Shown piece after piece: positions 6,653-13,941 of a DNA stretch of 38,670 bases; within the stretch, counting starts at the first letter, position 1; the number at the start of each line of letters is the position of its first letter. The stretch is from Pirellulales bacterium (GTDB taxonomy: Bacteria; Planctomycetota; Planctomycetia; Pirellulales; DATAWG01). The stretch lies in assembly GCA_035939775.1 (NCBI GenBank), contig DASZFO010000059.1:1-38670 (forward strand), given 5' to 3'. The position numbers and the translations under genes were made by a program. A model generated the notes under the pieces. The model searched no databases and had not been told where the DNA came from. It saw nothing but the letters and a program-made list of their open reading frames with translations.

Positions 6653-7501
6653 TTAGCGGGCGTCCGCTTGCGCTTCCCTCGTCTCTCGCCCCTCGCCCCT
6701 CGCCACGTCCAGCACTTCTTCCGCCAACTGCCGATAGTCTTCCGCGCCATGGGAATCGGCCGCGTATTGGAAGATCGATTGGCCAAAACTCGGGGCCTCG
6801 GCCAGGCGGATATTGCGGCGGATGCGGGTGCTGAACATCCGAGCTTCGGACCAAGGGCCGCGCGCCTCCCGTTGTCCCTTGAAAAACTCCTCGACGTCGC
6901 GCCCCACTTCCGCCGCCAGCCGCGTACCGGACTCGTAAAGACAAAAGACGATGCCGGTCAAGCGCAGCCGATCGTTCAGTCGCTTCGACACCAGTTCGAT
7001 CGTTTGCAGCAGCTTGCTTAGCCCGTGCAAGGCCAGAAAATGGGGTTGCAGCGGCAGGAAGACCTCATCGACTGCCGCCAGGGCGTTGAGCGTCAAAATG
7101 CCGAGCGACGGCGGACAATCGATTAGCAAGAAGTCGAAAGACGGCGCGTCAGGCGACTGAGCGTCTTCGAGCAACTTATCGCGCAGCACGACCTCGCGCC
7201 CGACCACTCCCACCAATTCCACTTCCGCGGCGGCCAGATCGATGTGCGAACCGATAACCCAAAGATTCTCGCTCACCTGCCGCCGGGCCTCGGCCAATGC
7301 CGCGTCGCCGGTGAGCACATCATACACTGATCGCTCCGAATTTCCGGTGGTCACGCCGAGGTGCAGCGACGCGTGGGCTTGCGGGTCGAGATCGATCAAG
7401 CAGACCCGCTGCCCTGAGGCCGCGAGCGCGGCGCTGAGATTGACGGCGGTGGTCGTCTTGCCGACGCCCCCTTTCTGATTCAAAATCGCGATCGATCGCA
7501 T
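6653..7501 (-). CDS. parA: ParA/Soj-type ATPase
   Basis: A 282-residue ATPase of the MinD/ParA family, expected to bind DNA and form ATP-dependent dimers in chromosome, plasmid or cargo positioning. Residues 8-17 form the deviant Walker A ([10 protein letters not shown]), 33-41 the A' motif (VCLIDLDPQ) and FLLIDCPPS near residue 125 the Walker B. ATG 7501 was chosen because the P-loop follows at the usual distance, with GAGG six bases upstream; the longer open frame to 7729 has no support. No ParB or parS-like site is seen beside it, so it is an orphan here. The last ~17 residues ([10 protein letters not shown]) come from a 7-bp tandem repeat and extend past the usual end of the domain. Confidence 0.9.
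   Translation of the reverse strand: MRSIAILNQKGGVGKTTTAVNLSAALAASGQRVCLIDLDPQAHASLHLGVTTGNSERSVYDVLTGDAALAEARRQVSENLWVIGSHIDLAAAEVELVGVVGREVVLRDKLLEDAQSPDAPSFDFLLIDCPPSLGILTLNALAAVDEVFLPLQPHFLALHGLSKLLQTIELVSKRLNDRLRLTGIVFCLYESGTRLAAEVGRDVEEFFKGQREARGPWSEARMFSTRIRRNIRLAEAPSFGQSIFQYAADSHGAEDYRQLAEEVLDVARGEGRETREAQADAR
6678..6705 (+). repeat. Heptamer tandem repeat inside the 3' end of parA
   Basis: Four consecutive 7-mers (ctcgtct, ctcgccc, ctcgccc, ctcgcca) within the C-terminal coding end of the ParA-like gene. In the gene frame they give the RGEGRETRE tail. The period is exact, and the purine strand reads GGCGAGG-like units. Confidence 0.65.
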
Positions 7502-7710
7502 CCTTGACCTCTCTGCCGCCGGCATAATTGCGGCGGCCTGCCGTTCGGCCCGGATTATAGCCGCCCACTCTCTCGCCGGCCTAGAGGTCTGACGCTCGAC
7601 CCCGGCCGTTGCCGACGCTGCCAGCGGCGGTTGCGAAAATCGCAACGGCAGCCAACGTCGGCGATCAATGCGCGTTTGTCGGCGGAATGCAGGCGCGATA
7701 AGCTGATGGC

Positions 7711-8433
7711 ATGAAGCCCGTTCTTGCACTGCGACACGTTGCCCACGAAGGTCTTGGCACGATCGAGGACGTTTTGCGCCGCGAGCAATTGGTTTTCAGC
7801 GTGGTCGATCTGTTCCACGAATCGTTGCGAACGTTTAATCCAGAGCAGCTCGCCGGATTGATCGTGATGGGGGGGCCGATGAATGTCGATGAGACCGATC
7901 GCTATCCGTTTCTCGCCGACGAGGTGAAATGGATTCGTCAATCGGTCGACGCTGGGCTGCCCGTGCTCGGCGTTTGCCTCGGTTCGCAATTGCTGTCCAA
8001 AGCCCTGGGATCGCGCGTCTATCCCAACCGAGTCAAGGAGATCGGCTGGTACGAGATCGGACTGACCGATGCCGCCCGCAGCGACCAACTCTTCGGCGAC
8101 TGCCGGCCGACTGAAACCGTCTTCCAATGGCACGGCGACACGTTCGATTTGCCCGACGGGGCCGTGCGCCTGGCTCACAGCGAACAATGCGAAAACCAAG
8201 CGTTTCGTTTTGGCCGGGTGGCGTATGGATTGCAATTCCACCTCGAGGTCACGCCGGAGATCATTGCAAGTTGGCTTGGCGAGCCGGGAAATTGCGGCGA
8301 ATTGGACGGATTGGATTATATCGATCCGGAGGCGATCCGCCGGCAAACGCCCGACCGAATCGGCCCGCTCAAATCGCTCGGCGACGGCATCCTCGGCCGG
8401 TTCGCCGCGTTGTGCCGTGGAGTTTCAGGGTAA
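7711..8433 (+). CDS. Class I glutamine amidotransferase (GATase1)
   Basis: A 240-residue stand-alone amidotransferase resembling the glutaminase half of GMP synthase. The nucleophile is Cys89 in [11 protein letters not shown]; the His/Glu pair is His177 and Glu179 in LQFHLEVT. The oxyanion-side loop VMGGPMNV is at residues 52-59. Such proteins release ammonia from glutamine for an unknown partner, or act on gamma-glutamyl compounds (GGP/peptidase C26-like). No synthetase domain or partner gene is adjacent, so the substrate is unknown. ATG 7711 follows a weak ribosome binding site. The gene is divergent from the ParA-like gene with about 210 bp between starts. Confidence 0.85.
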   Translation: MKPVLALRHVAHEGLGTIEDVLRREQLVFSVVDLFHESLRTFNPEQLAGLIVMGGPMNVDETDRYPFLADEVKWIRQSVDAGLPVLGVCLGSQLLSKALGSRVYPNRVKEIGWYEIGLTDAARSDQLFGDCRPTETVFQWHGDTFDLPDGAVRLAHSEQCENQAFRFGRVAYGLQFHLEVTPEIIASWLGEPGNCGELDGLDYIDPEAIRRQTPDRIGPLKSLGDGILGRFAALCRGVSG

Positions 8434-8505
8434 GATGGAATCGGGCTCTTCGTCAGTCAACGGCCAGCGGATTTCATCTGCGGTCTCCTTCGCATCAATC
8501 GTCCA

Positions 8506-9372
8506 ATGCAAGTTACGATCTCCGCTGTCGGGCCGGATAACCGCGGGTTGGCCGATCCGATTATTCATCACGTCACAGGGCTGGGCGCCAATATCGCCGA
8601 GATCCAGATGTATGACCATGACGAGGAATGCCTCTTCGCCATGCTCCTGCGCATCGAATTGGACGGGGCTCACTTCGCCGATCTGAAATCTGCGCTTGAA
8701 GAGATCGGCGCGACCAAGAAACTCTCGATCCGAGTGTGGTCGCCGGACGTGCGAGCGGCCCGGCCCCGACTCGCCATTTGCACGACGCTTCGCCCCGAGC
8801 CGCCGCTGGCCCTGCTGCGGGCGATCCGCGATCGGACGATCGCCGCCGAGGCGGCCGTCATGCTCGGCAACCGCAATCACTGCCGCGCGCTGGCCGAGCA
8901 GTTCGGCATCGACTGGCACTCGATCGGCGACGAGAACGGCGCGGCCGACGAAAATCGATTGATAGAATTGTGCGATCAATACGAGGTGGACTACATCGTT
9001 CTCGCCCGCTACATGAGGATTCTTTCACCGTCGGTCTGTTGGAAATACGCCGGCGGCCGGATCGTCAATCTGCATCACGGCCTGCTGCCCAGCTTTCCCG
9101 GCATGCGGCCCTATCACGAGGCCTATGCCGTCCGCATGCTGACCTACGGCGCGACCTGCCACTTCATCGTCCCGGAACTCGACGCCGGCAATCAGATCGT
9201 CTATCAATCGACGTTCACCGTCCCGCCGGGCATGAGGCTCGACGAAATCATGCGCAGCGGCCAGGAAGACAACGAGCCGCACTGCCTCGTGGAAGGCGTC
9301 CGCCGAGTGGTCTCCGGCGAAGTGCGCCTGCACTTCCATCGCGTCGTGGCGGCACGAGCGTCAGGGAGTTAG
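8506..9372 (+). CDS. purU: PurU-like formyltetrahydrofolate deformylase
   Basis: A 288-residue cytosolic protein with an N-terminal ACT-like domain (about 1-80, starting VTISAVGPDNRGLAD) and a C-terminal formyltransferase-fold domain (about 88-280). The active-site pattern is present: Asn188 and His190 in IVNLHHGLLPSFPG, and Asp226 in ELDAGNQIV. PurU splits 10-formyl-THF into formate and THF for purine synthesis. The sequence departs from typical PurU in the second half (LTYGATCHFIVPELDAG, followed by a tail with EDNEPHCLVEGVRRV), so a related formyl or carbamoyl transfer cannot be excluded. The gene follows the amidotransferase by 72 bp on the same strand and converges with the purine nucleoside phosphorylase. 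The leader is pyrimidine-rich without a clear Shine-Dalgarno. Confidence 0.78.
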   Translation: MQVTISAVGPDNRGLADPIIHHVTGLGANIAEIQMYDHDEECLFAMLLRIELDGAHFADLKSALEEIGATKKLSIRVWSPDVRAARPRLAICTTLRPEPPLALLRAIRDRTIAAEAAVMLGNRNHCRALAEQFGIDWHSIGDENGAADENRLIELCDQYEVDYIVLARYMRILSPSVCWKYAGGRIVNLHHGLLPSFPGMRPYHEAYAVRMLTYGATCHFIVPELDAGNQIVYQSTFTVPPGMRLDEIMRSGQEDNEPHCLVEGVRRVVSGEVRLHFHRVVAARASGS

Positions 9373-9394
9373 CCGCGGCAATTGTGCCGTGGAG

Positions 9395-10384
9395 CTACGC
9401 GCTTCGAGCCCTATCGAGTTCGTCACTTGTCGGCCGATTGCAATACTCGCGGCTCGATTCGCTCGCCAGTATCTCCAATAATATCCACCGCACTTTTGGT
9501 TCGGACTTGGCCGCCGCCGCGATGACATCGGCGGCGTGGGTTTTGTGCGGGGCGTCGGGCAGGCCGAGGTTGGTGATCGTCGAGAGGGCCAAGATGCGCA
9601 GGCCCAATTGCGCGGCGACCGTCACCTCGGGTACGGTGGACATGCCGACTGCGTCGCCGCCGATGCGCCGCAGGAAACGATATTCGGCCCGTGTCTCGTA
9701 GTTCGGCCCGGTCACGGCAATGTAAACTCCTTGATGGGCCACGAAGTTCGCGCGGCGGGCGATTGCGGCGGCGCGCGCGAGCAGGGACGGATCGTAGGGA
9801 CTTGGGCGCATCGCGGTGATCGGCAGCGCGTCATTGCTGGACAAGCCAGCAGCAGCTTGGGTAGCACTGGCCAGCGAAGTCGGCCAGTGTCGCGCGGGTT
9901 GGGATGCCACTGGCCGACGTTGCTGGCCAGTGGCACACGCCGATTCGAAAGTGCCGAACATTAAGTTGATGTGGTCGGCGATCAAGAGGATGTCGCCGGG
10001 CGAGTATTGCGGATTTAACCCGCCGGCGGAGTTGGTGACGATCAGCAATTCGATCCCGAGCGCGTGAATCACGCGCGTCGGAAACGTGATTTCGGCGAAT
10101 GAGTAGCCTTCGTAGGCATGCAGCCGGCCGTCCATCACGACGACCGGCAAATTCGCGACGTGGCCGCATACGAGCCGCCCTCGATGCCCCAGCGCCGTCG
10201 CCCGTTCAAAGTGTGGAATCGATTCATACGGCAGAATCGTTTCGGCTTGAACTTCGTCGGCGAAGTGCCCTAATCCAGTGCCCAGAATCAGTCCGGCGCG
10301 CGGCATGCCATTCCACCGCCGGCGAATCCACGCCACTGCTTCAAGAATCTTCGCTTCCGATGGTTCGATGGCTTTGCACTGCAT
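9395..10384 (-). CDS. punA: Purine nucleoside phosphorylase (trimeric type) with a repeat-derived loop
   Basis: A 329-residue enzyme that cleaves purine nucleosides with phosphate (purine salvage). Family blocks are GLILGTGLG (31-39), RLHAYEGYS (87-95), VTNSAGGLN (116-124), VTGPNYETRAE (224-234) and GMSTVPEV (247-254). Glu230 and the Asn of STITNLG match the base-binding Glu/Asn of the human enzyme. Between DHINLMF (137-143) and MRPSPYDPSLL (192-202) the family normally carries a 'NPL-x-GPND-x-x-FG-x-RFPDMS' loop. That loop is missing and replaced by about 48 residues translated from two palindromic repeats. In the human enzyme this loop supplies Phe159 to the neighbouring active site, so activity may be altered. 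ATG 10384 is the first start before the domain; the ribosome binding site is weak. Confidence 0.85.
   Translation of the reverse strand: MQCKAIEPSEAKILEAVAWIRRRWNGMPRAGLILGTGLGHFADEVQAETILPYESIPHFERATALGHRGRLVCGHVANLPVVVMDGRLHAYEGYSFAEITFPTRVIHALGIELLIVTNSAGGLNPQYSPGDILLIADHINLMFGTFESACATGQQRRPVASQPARHWPTSLASATQAAAGLSSNDALPITAMRPSPYDPSLLARAAAIARRANFVAHQGVYIAVTGPNYETRAEYRFLRRIGGDAVGMSTVPEVTVAAQLGLRILALSTITNLGLPDAPHKTHAADVIAAAAKSEPKVRWILLEILASESSREYCNRPTSDELDRARSA
9865..9935. repeat. Pair of palindromic repeats inside the phosphorylase gene
   Basis: Two hairpins lie in tandem. At 9865-9889 the arms cactggcc/ggccagtg flank a 9-base loop. At 9905-9935 the arms tgccactggcc/ggccagtggca flank a 9-base loop. 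The loop of one is nearly the reverse complement of the loop of the other (agcgaagtc against agcaacgtc), so the two units are inverted copies. Both are read through in frame by the minus-strand phosphorylase gene. Confidence 0.85.
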
Positions 10385-10512
10385 AGCGGGTGGATCATAC
10401 TCGATAGCCGAAGAAAGTGGTACGCTGGAGCGAACTCCCGGCGTAAACCCCGATGCGAGATGCGGAGTGCAGTTTGCACGTCGTCTTGTCTCCAATCCAT
10501 CGCTTGTCACTT

Positions 10513-11319
10513 ATGCTCACAGTTGCCTCGATCGCCGAATTCCTCGAACATTTCGCGCCGCCGCGGTTGGCGGAGGAATGGGACAACGTCGGATTGCTGG
10601 TCGGCAATGCCGCGCGGCCGGTTGAGCGGATGATGACCTGCCTCACACTCACCCCCGACAGCGTCGGCGAGGCGGTCGCCGAGCGGGTCGATCTGGTCGT
10701 CACGCATCATCCGCTGCCGTTCCGGCCGCTGCGACGCGTGACGTCAGATTCGCCGGAAGGCCGGCTGCTGCTCGATCTCATCGAGGCGCGGATCGCGGTC
10801 TACAGTCCGCATACGGCCTTCGATTCGACCGGACGCGGCATTAACCAACGGCTAGCCGAAGGTCTTGGATTAGACGCGATCGAGCCACTCGTACCGGGCG
10901 TCGACGATCCGGCGATTGGCACGGGACGCTGCGGCAAGCTTGCCAAATCGCTAAAGCTCACCGAACTGGCGAAGCGAACCGGCCGCTTCGTATCGATTGA
11001 AACGGTGCAGGTTGTCGGCGATCCGGACCGCGCGATCCAAAAAGTCGCCGTCGGTTGCGGCAGCGCCGGAGAATTGTTTGCCGTTGCACGAGATTTGCAT
11101 TGCGATTGCTTTGTCACCGGCGAAGCGCGGTTCCATAGTTGCCTCGAAGCGGAGGCGATTGGAATTGCCCTGATCCTAGCCGGCCATTTCGCCAGCGAGC
11201 GATTCGCTCTCGAAGGATTGGCCGAACTGCTGGCAGTGCAATTCCCGTCGGCGACGGTATGGGCCAGCCGTCGTGAGCGCAATCCGCTCCGCTCGATCGA
11301 AACGAACTGTCCATCGTGA
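10513..11319 (+). CDS. Nif3-like / DUF34 metal-binding protein
   Basis: A 268-residue protein of the Nif3 (YbgI/YqfO, DUF34) family, often labelled GTP cyclohydrolase I type 2 without direct proof. The N-terminal signature is AEEWDNVGLLVG (20-31), and the metal-site histidines are in VVTHHPLPF (62-70). The C-terminal metal motif is present as TGEARFHSCLEA and LAGHFASE. The family binds two metal ions and forms toroidal hexamers. ATG 10513 starts at the conserved N-terminus; the preceding leader is pyrimidine-rich with no Shine-Dalgarno. It is transcribed divergently from the phosphorylase gene, with 128 bp between starts. Confidence 0.88.
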   Translation: MLTVASIAEFLEHFAPPRLAEEWDNVGLLVGNAARPVERMMTCLTLTPDSVGEAVAERVDLVVTHHPLPFRPLRRVTSDSPEGRLLLDLIEARIAVYSPHTAFDSTGRGINQRLAEGLGLDAIEPLVPGVDDPAIGTGRCGKLAKSLKLTELAKRTGRFVSIETVQVVGDPDRAIQKVAVGCGSAGELFAVARDLHCDCFVTGEARFHSCLEAEAIGIALILAGHFASERFALEGLAELLAVQFPSATVWASRRERNPLRSIETNCPS

Positions 11320-11411
11320 GATTTTGTCGGGAAACGCCGCACGTCGCCGTTCGTTGACGAACGGTTCGCCCGATCTAGAATGAATGCACCCCGAAAAATC
11401 AAGCTGAGATT

Positions 11412-12179
11412 ATGTCGTCGCATTTTCTAACTGCACTGCCCGTTTTTAACGAAGTCGGCCACGTGGCGGCCGTGCTCGACGAGGTGTTGCGCTATAGCCG
11501 GGACGTGCTGGTGGTGGACGACGGCTCGACCGACGGCACGTCGGAATTGCTCGCCGCGCGGCACGACGTGCGCCGAGTGACGCATGAGGTGAATCGCGGG
11601 TACGGCGCTGCACTGCGCTCCGCCTTCGACTATACGCTGGCTCATGGCTACGAAGTCTTAGTAACCATCGATTGCGATGGCCAGCATACGCCGCAGCGCA
11701 TTCCGCTATTTGTCGCCGCCGCACGGGACGCCGATATCGTTTCCGGGAGCCGTTATCTCGAGCGGTTCGACGGCGACAGCCTGGCCCCCGCCGATCGACG
11801 CCGAATCAATCTGCAAGTCACGGCCGAGCTGAACCGCCGGCTCGGCCTGAACTTGACCGACGCGTTCTGCGGTTTCAAGGCCTATCGCTCGTCGGCGCTC
11901 GAGGCGCTCGACATCAAGGAGCCCGGCTACGCCATGCCTCTGGAGCTTTGGGTCCAAGCCGCTCACGCCAGACTCAAGATCGTCGAGTTGCCGGTGCCGC
12001 TGATCTATTTGGAGGAAGAGCGATCGTTCGGCGGCTCGCTGGACGACGCACGCAAGCGACTGCAATACTATCACGAAATCATCGATCGGAGCCTGACGGC
12101 GATCGCATCGGCCCGAAACGAGTCCGATCAGCCGCACGATTGCTGCGCTTCGGGCGTGTGCGATGAAGATCAGTCGTAG
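11412..12179 (+). CDS. Family 2 glycosyltransferase (dolichyl/polyprenyl-phosphate sugar synthase-like)
   Basis: A 255-residue GT-A fold enzyme. Motifs: LPVFNE (9-14), VVDDGSTDGTSELL (34-47) for nucleotide binding, TIDCDGQH (85-92) with the metal-binding DxD, SGSRYL (111-116), and DAFCGFKAYR for the acceptor side. It lacks the C-terminal membrane helices seen in some relatives and so acts as a peripheral membrane or cytosolic enzyme, probably moving a sugar from NDP-sugar to a lipid phosphate. The tail has CCASGVCDEDQS. The 541-residue protein gene follows 79 bp later on the same strand. Confidence 0.85.
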   Translation: MSSHFLTALPVFNEVGHVAAVLDEVLRYSRDVLVVDDGSTDGTSELLAARHDVRRVTHEVNRGYGAALRSAFDYTLAHGYEVLVTIDCDGQHTPQRIPLFVAAARDADIVSGSRYLERFDGDSLAPADRRRINLQVTAELNRRLGLNLTDAFCGFKAYRSSALEALDIKEPGYAMPLELWVQAAHARLKIVELPVPLIYLEEERSFGGSLDDARKRLQYYHEIIDRSLTAIASARNESDQPHDCCASGVCDEDQS

Positions 12180-12258
12180 GGCGGCGCAGGATCCAAGTTC
12201 ATTTACGCATCCCCTTTATATCGTGATCCTCGCTCACACCTCCGCGACTCATAGCTTG

Positions 12259-13884
12259 ATGCCGAAGCCTCCCATTCCGAACGCTGAATTGGCAGCGCCG
12301 CGGACGAGTGGGGCGAAACTCATCCTGCCGCCGATCGATGAGGCAGGTGAATGGGCGGCGGCCAATCGCCGGATTATCGACCGCTCGGACTACGAGCTGC
12401 AAGGGCGCCGACTTTCCGCGCTCGCGGCCCAAGCGCGCGACGAGCTGCTGATCGCCGCCCTGCGGCACACGCGTTCGTATCGCGATGTCGCGGAGCCGGC
12501 GAAGTTGTCGGACACTCTGTTTCTCGCCGGTCATCAGCCGGAGATCTATCATCCGGGCGTCTGGCTGAAGAACTTTATTCTCGACCGCTTGGCGCGTCGG
12601 CACGACGGCGTGGCGATTAACCTGGTGATCGACAGCGACACGATCAAGTCGTCGGCGTTGCGGGTGCCCGGCGGTTCGATCGCCGAGCCGACCGTCGAAG
12701 GCGTGCTCTTCGATCGGCCGTCGGCGGAGATTCCATTTCAATCGCGGACCATTCTGGACCAAGAGCTGTTTGAGAGCTTCGGCCGCCGGGCGGCCGCACG
12801 GCTGGCGCCGCTGGTTCCCGATCCCATGCTGATCGACTACTGGCCGCTCGCCGTTGCCTGTTCCCAGCGGACGCGCAATTTAGGCGAATGCTTGGCGCAG
12901 TCGCGACATCAATGGGAAGGGAGCTGGGGGCTCTCGACGCTCGAGATTCCCCAGAGCTGCGTGTGCCAACTCGAGGCGTTTCAGTGGCTCAGCGCGCATT
13001 TACTGGCCCATCTGCCGCGGTTCTGGGACGTTTATAATTCCGCCCTGGCGGACTATCGCCGTTGCTACCACGTACGCAGCCAGGCGCATCCGGTGCCGGA
13101 ATTGGCCGTCGACGATCAATGGCTCGAAGCGCCGTTCTGGATCTGGACCGATGAGGATCCGCGTCGGAGGCGCGTCTTTGCCCGCCAGCGGGGCGATGAT
13201 ATCTTGCTCACAGATCGAGAGCGGATCGAGGTGGCGATTCCTCTGTCGGCCGATTCGGATGGGGCGCGAGCCGTCCAGCAATTGGCGGCCCTGGGAGATC
13301 GCGGAATTCATCTGCGGAGCCGCGCGTTGCTGACAACGCTGGCGGCGCGGCTCGTGTTCGGCGACTTGTTCTTGCACGGCGTCGGCGGGGCGAAGTACGA
13401 CCGGCTGACCGACGCGATCATCGAGCGATTCTTCGGCCTGGACGCCCCGGCGTATATGGTCGTCTCGGGGACGTTGCACTTGCCGATCGCGCGCCCGACG
13501 GTGAGCGGCGGCGATTTACGCGACGTCGAACGCGAGCTGCGCGATCTGACGTTCCATCCGGAGCGATTTATTACCGAATCGCCGCGCGATGCATCCGACA
13601 ATGAAACTTCGCCCGCGCCATGGCTTGAAATGAAACGGCGATGGATCGCCGCCCCGTTTGCACCGAGCCAAGCGCGCGAGCGCTACCGCGCGATCCGCGC
13701 GGCCAATGAAGATCTGCAACGGTTTATCGTCGCGCGGCGCGAGGAGGCCTTGCGCCGCTCCGATCGGCTGGCTCGCGAGCTTCGCGCCGAAGCGATCCTC
13801 TCGTCGCGCGACTATGGGTTCGGTTTGTATCCAGAAAAAAGTTTGCACGATTTCCTACTAGCTTTTCCCGTTGAGAGAGTTTAG
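12259..13884 (+). CDS. Uncharacterised 541-residue protein, perhaps distantly BshC-like
   Basis: A cytosolic 541-residue protein of a family I know only as uncharacterised. Distinct motifs are FLAGHQPEIYHPGVWLKNF (about 88-106), INLVIDSDT (120-128), LFLHGVGGAKYDRLTDAII (about two thirds along) and PEKSLHDFLL at the end, with a long basic helix before it. The order 'G-H-Q-P/Q near the N-terminus, V-I-D-x-D block, C-terminal coiled helix' is reminiscent of BshC, the cysteine-adding enzyme of bacillithiol synthesis, but this is only a resemblance. ATG 12259 was chosen over the upstream open frame (12163), which overlaps the preceding gene's end. It may be co-transcribed with the glycosyltransferase. 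Confidence 0.6.
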   Translation: MPKPPIPNAELAAPRTSGAKLILPPIDEAGEWAAANRRIIDRSDYELQGRRLSALAAQARDELLIAALRHTRSYRDVAEPAKLSDTLFLAGHQPEIYHPGVWLKNFILDRLARRHDGVAINLVIDSDTIKSSALRVPGGSIAEPTVEGVLFDRPSAEIPFQSRTILDQELFESFGRRAAARLAPLVPDPMLIDYWPLAVACSQRTRNLGECLAQSRHQWEGSWGLSTLEIPQSCVCQLEAFQWLSAHLLAHLPRFWDVYNSALADYRRCYHVRSQAHPVPELAVDDQWLEAPFWIWTDEDPRRRRVFARQRGDDILLTDRERIEVAIPLSADSDGARAVQQLAALGDRGIHLRSRALLTTLAARLVFGDLFLHGVGGAKYDRLTDAIIERFFGLDAPAYMVVSGTLHLPIARPTVSGGDLRDVERELRDLTFHPERFITESPRDASDNETSPAPWLEMKRRWIAAPFAPSQARERYRAIRAANEDLQRFIVARREEALRRSDRLARELRAEAILSSRDYGFGLYPEKSLHDFLLAFPVERV

Positions 13885-13941
13885 TCTGATGGCAAGCGTG
13901 GGGCATTCAAGGATCGAAGTCTAGCTAAGAAGGGATTCGCA

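Noticed and set aside
7555-8346. 263-residue minus-strand frame opposite the amidotransferase
   Set aside because: Antisense shadow; the catalytic Cys/His/Glu pattern lies on the plus strand.
9373-9394. Bidirectional terminator between purU and the phosphorylase gene
   Set aside because: An imperfect inverted repeat (ccgcggca/tgccgtgg) exists, but without T-runs on either strand.
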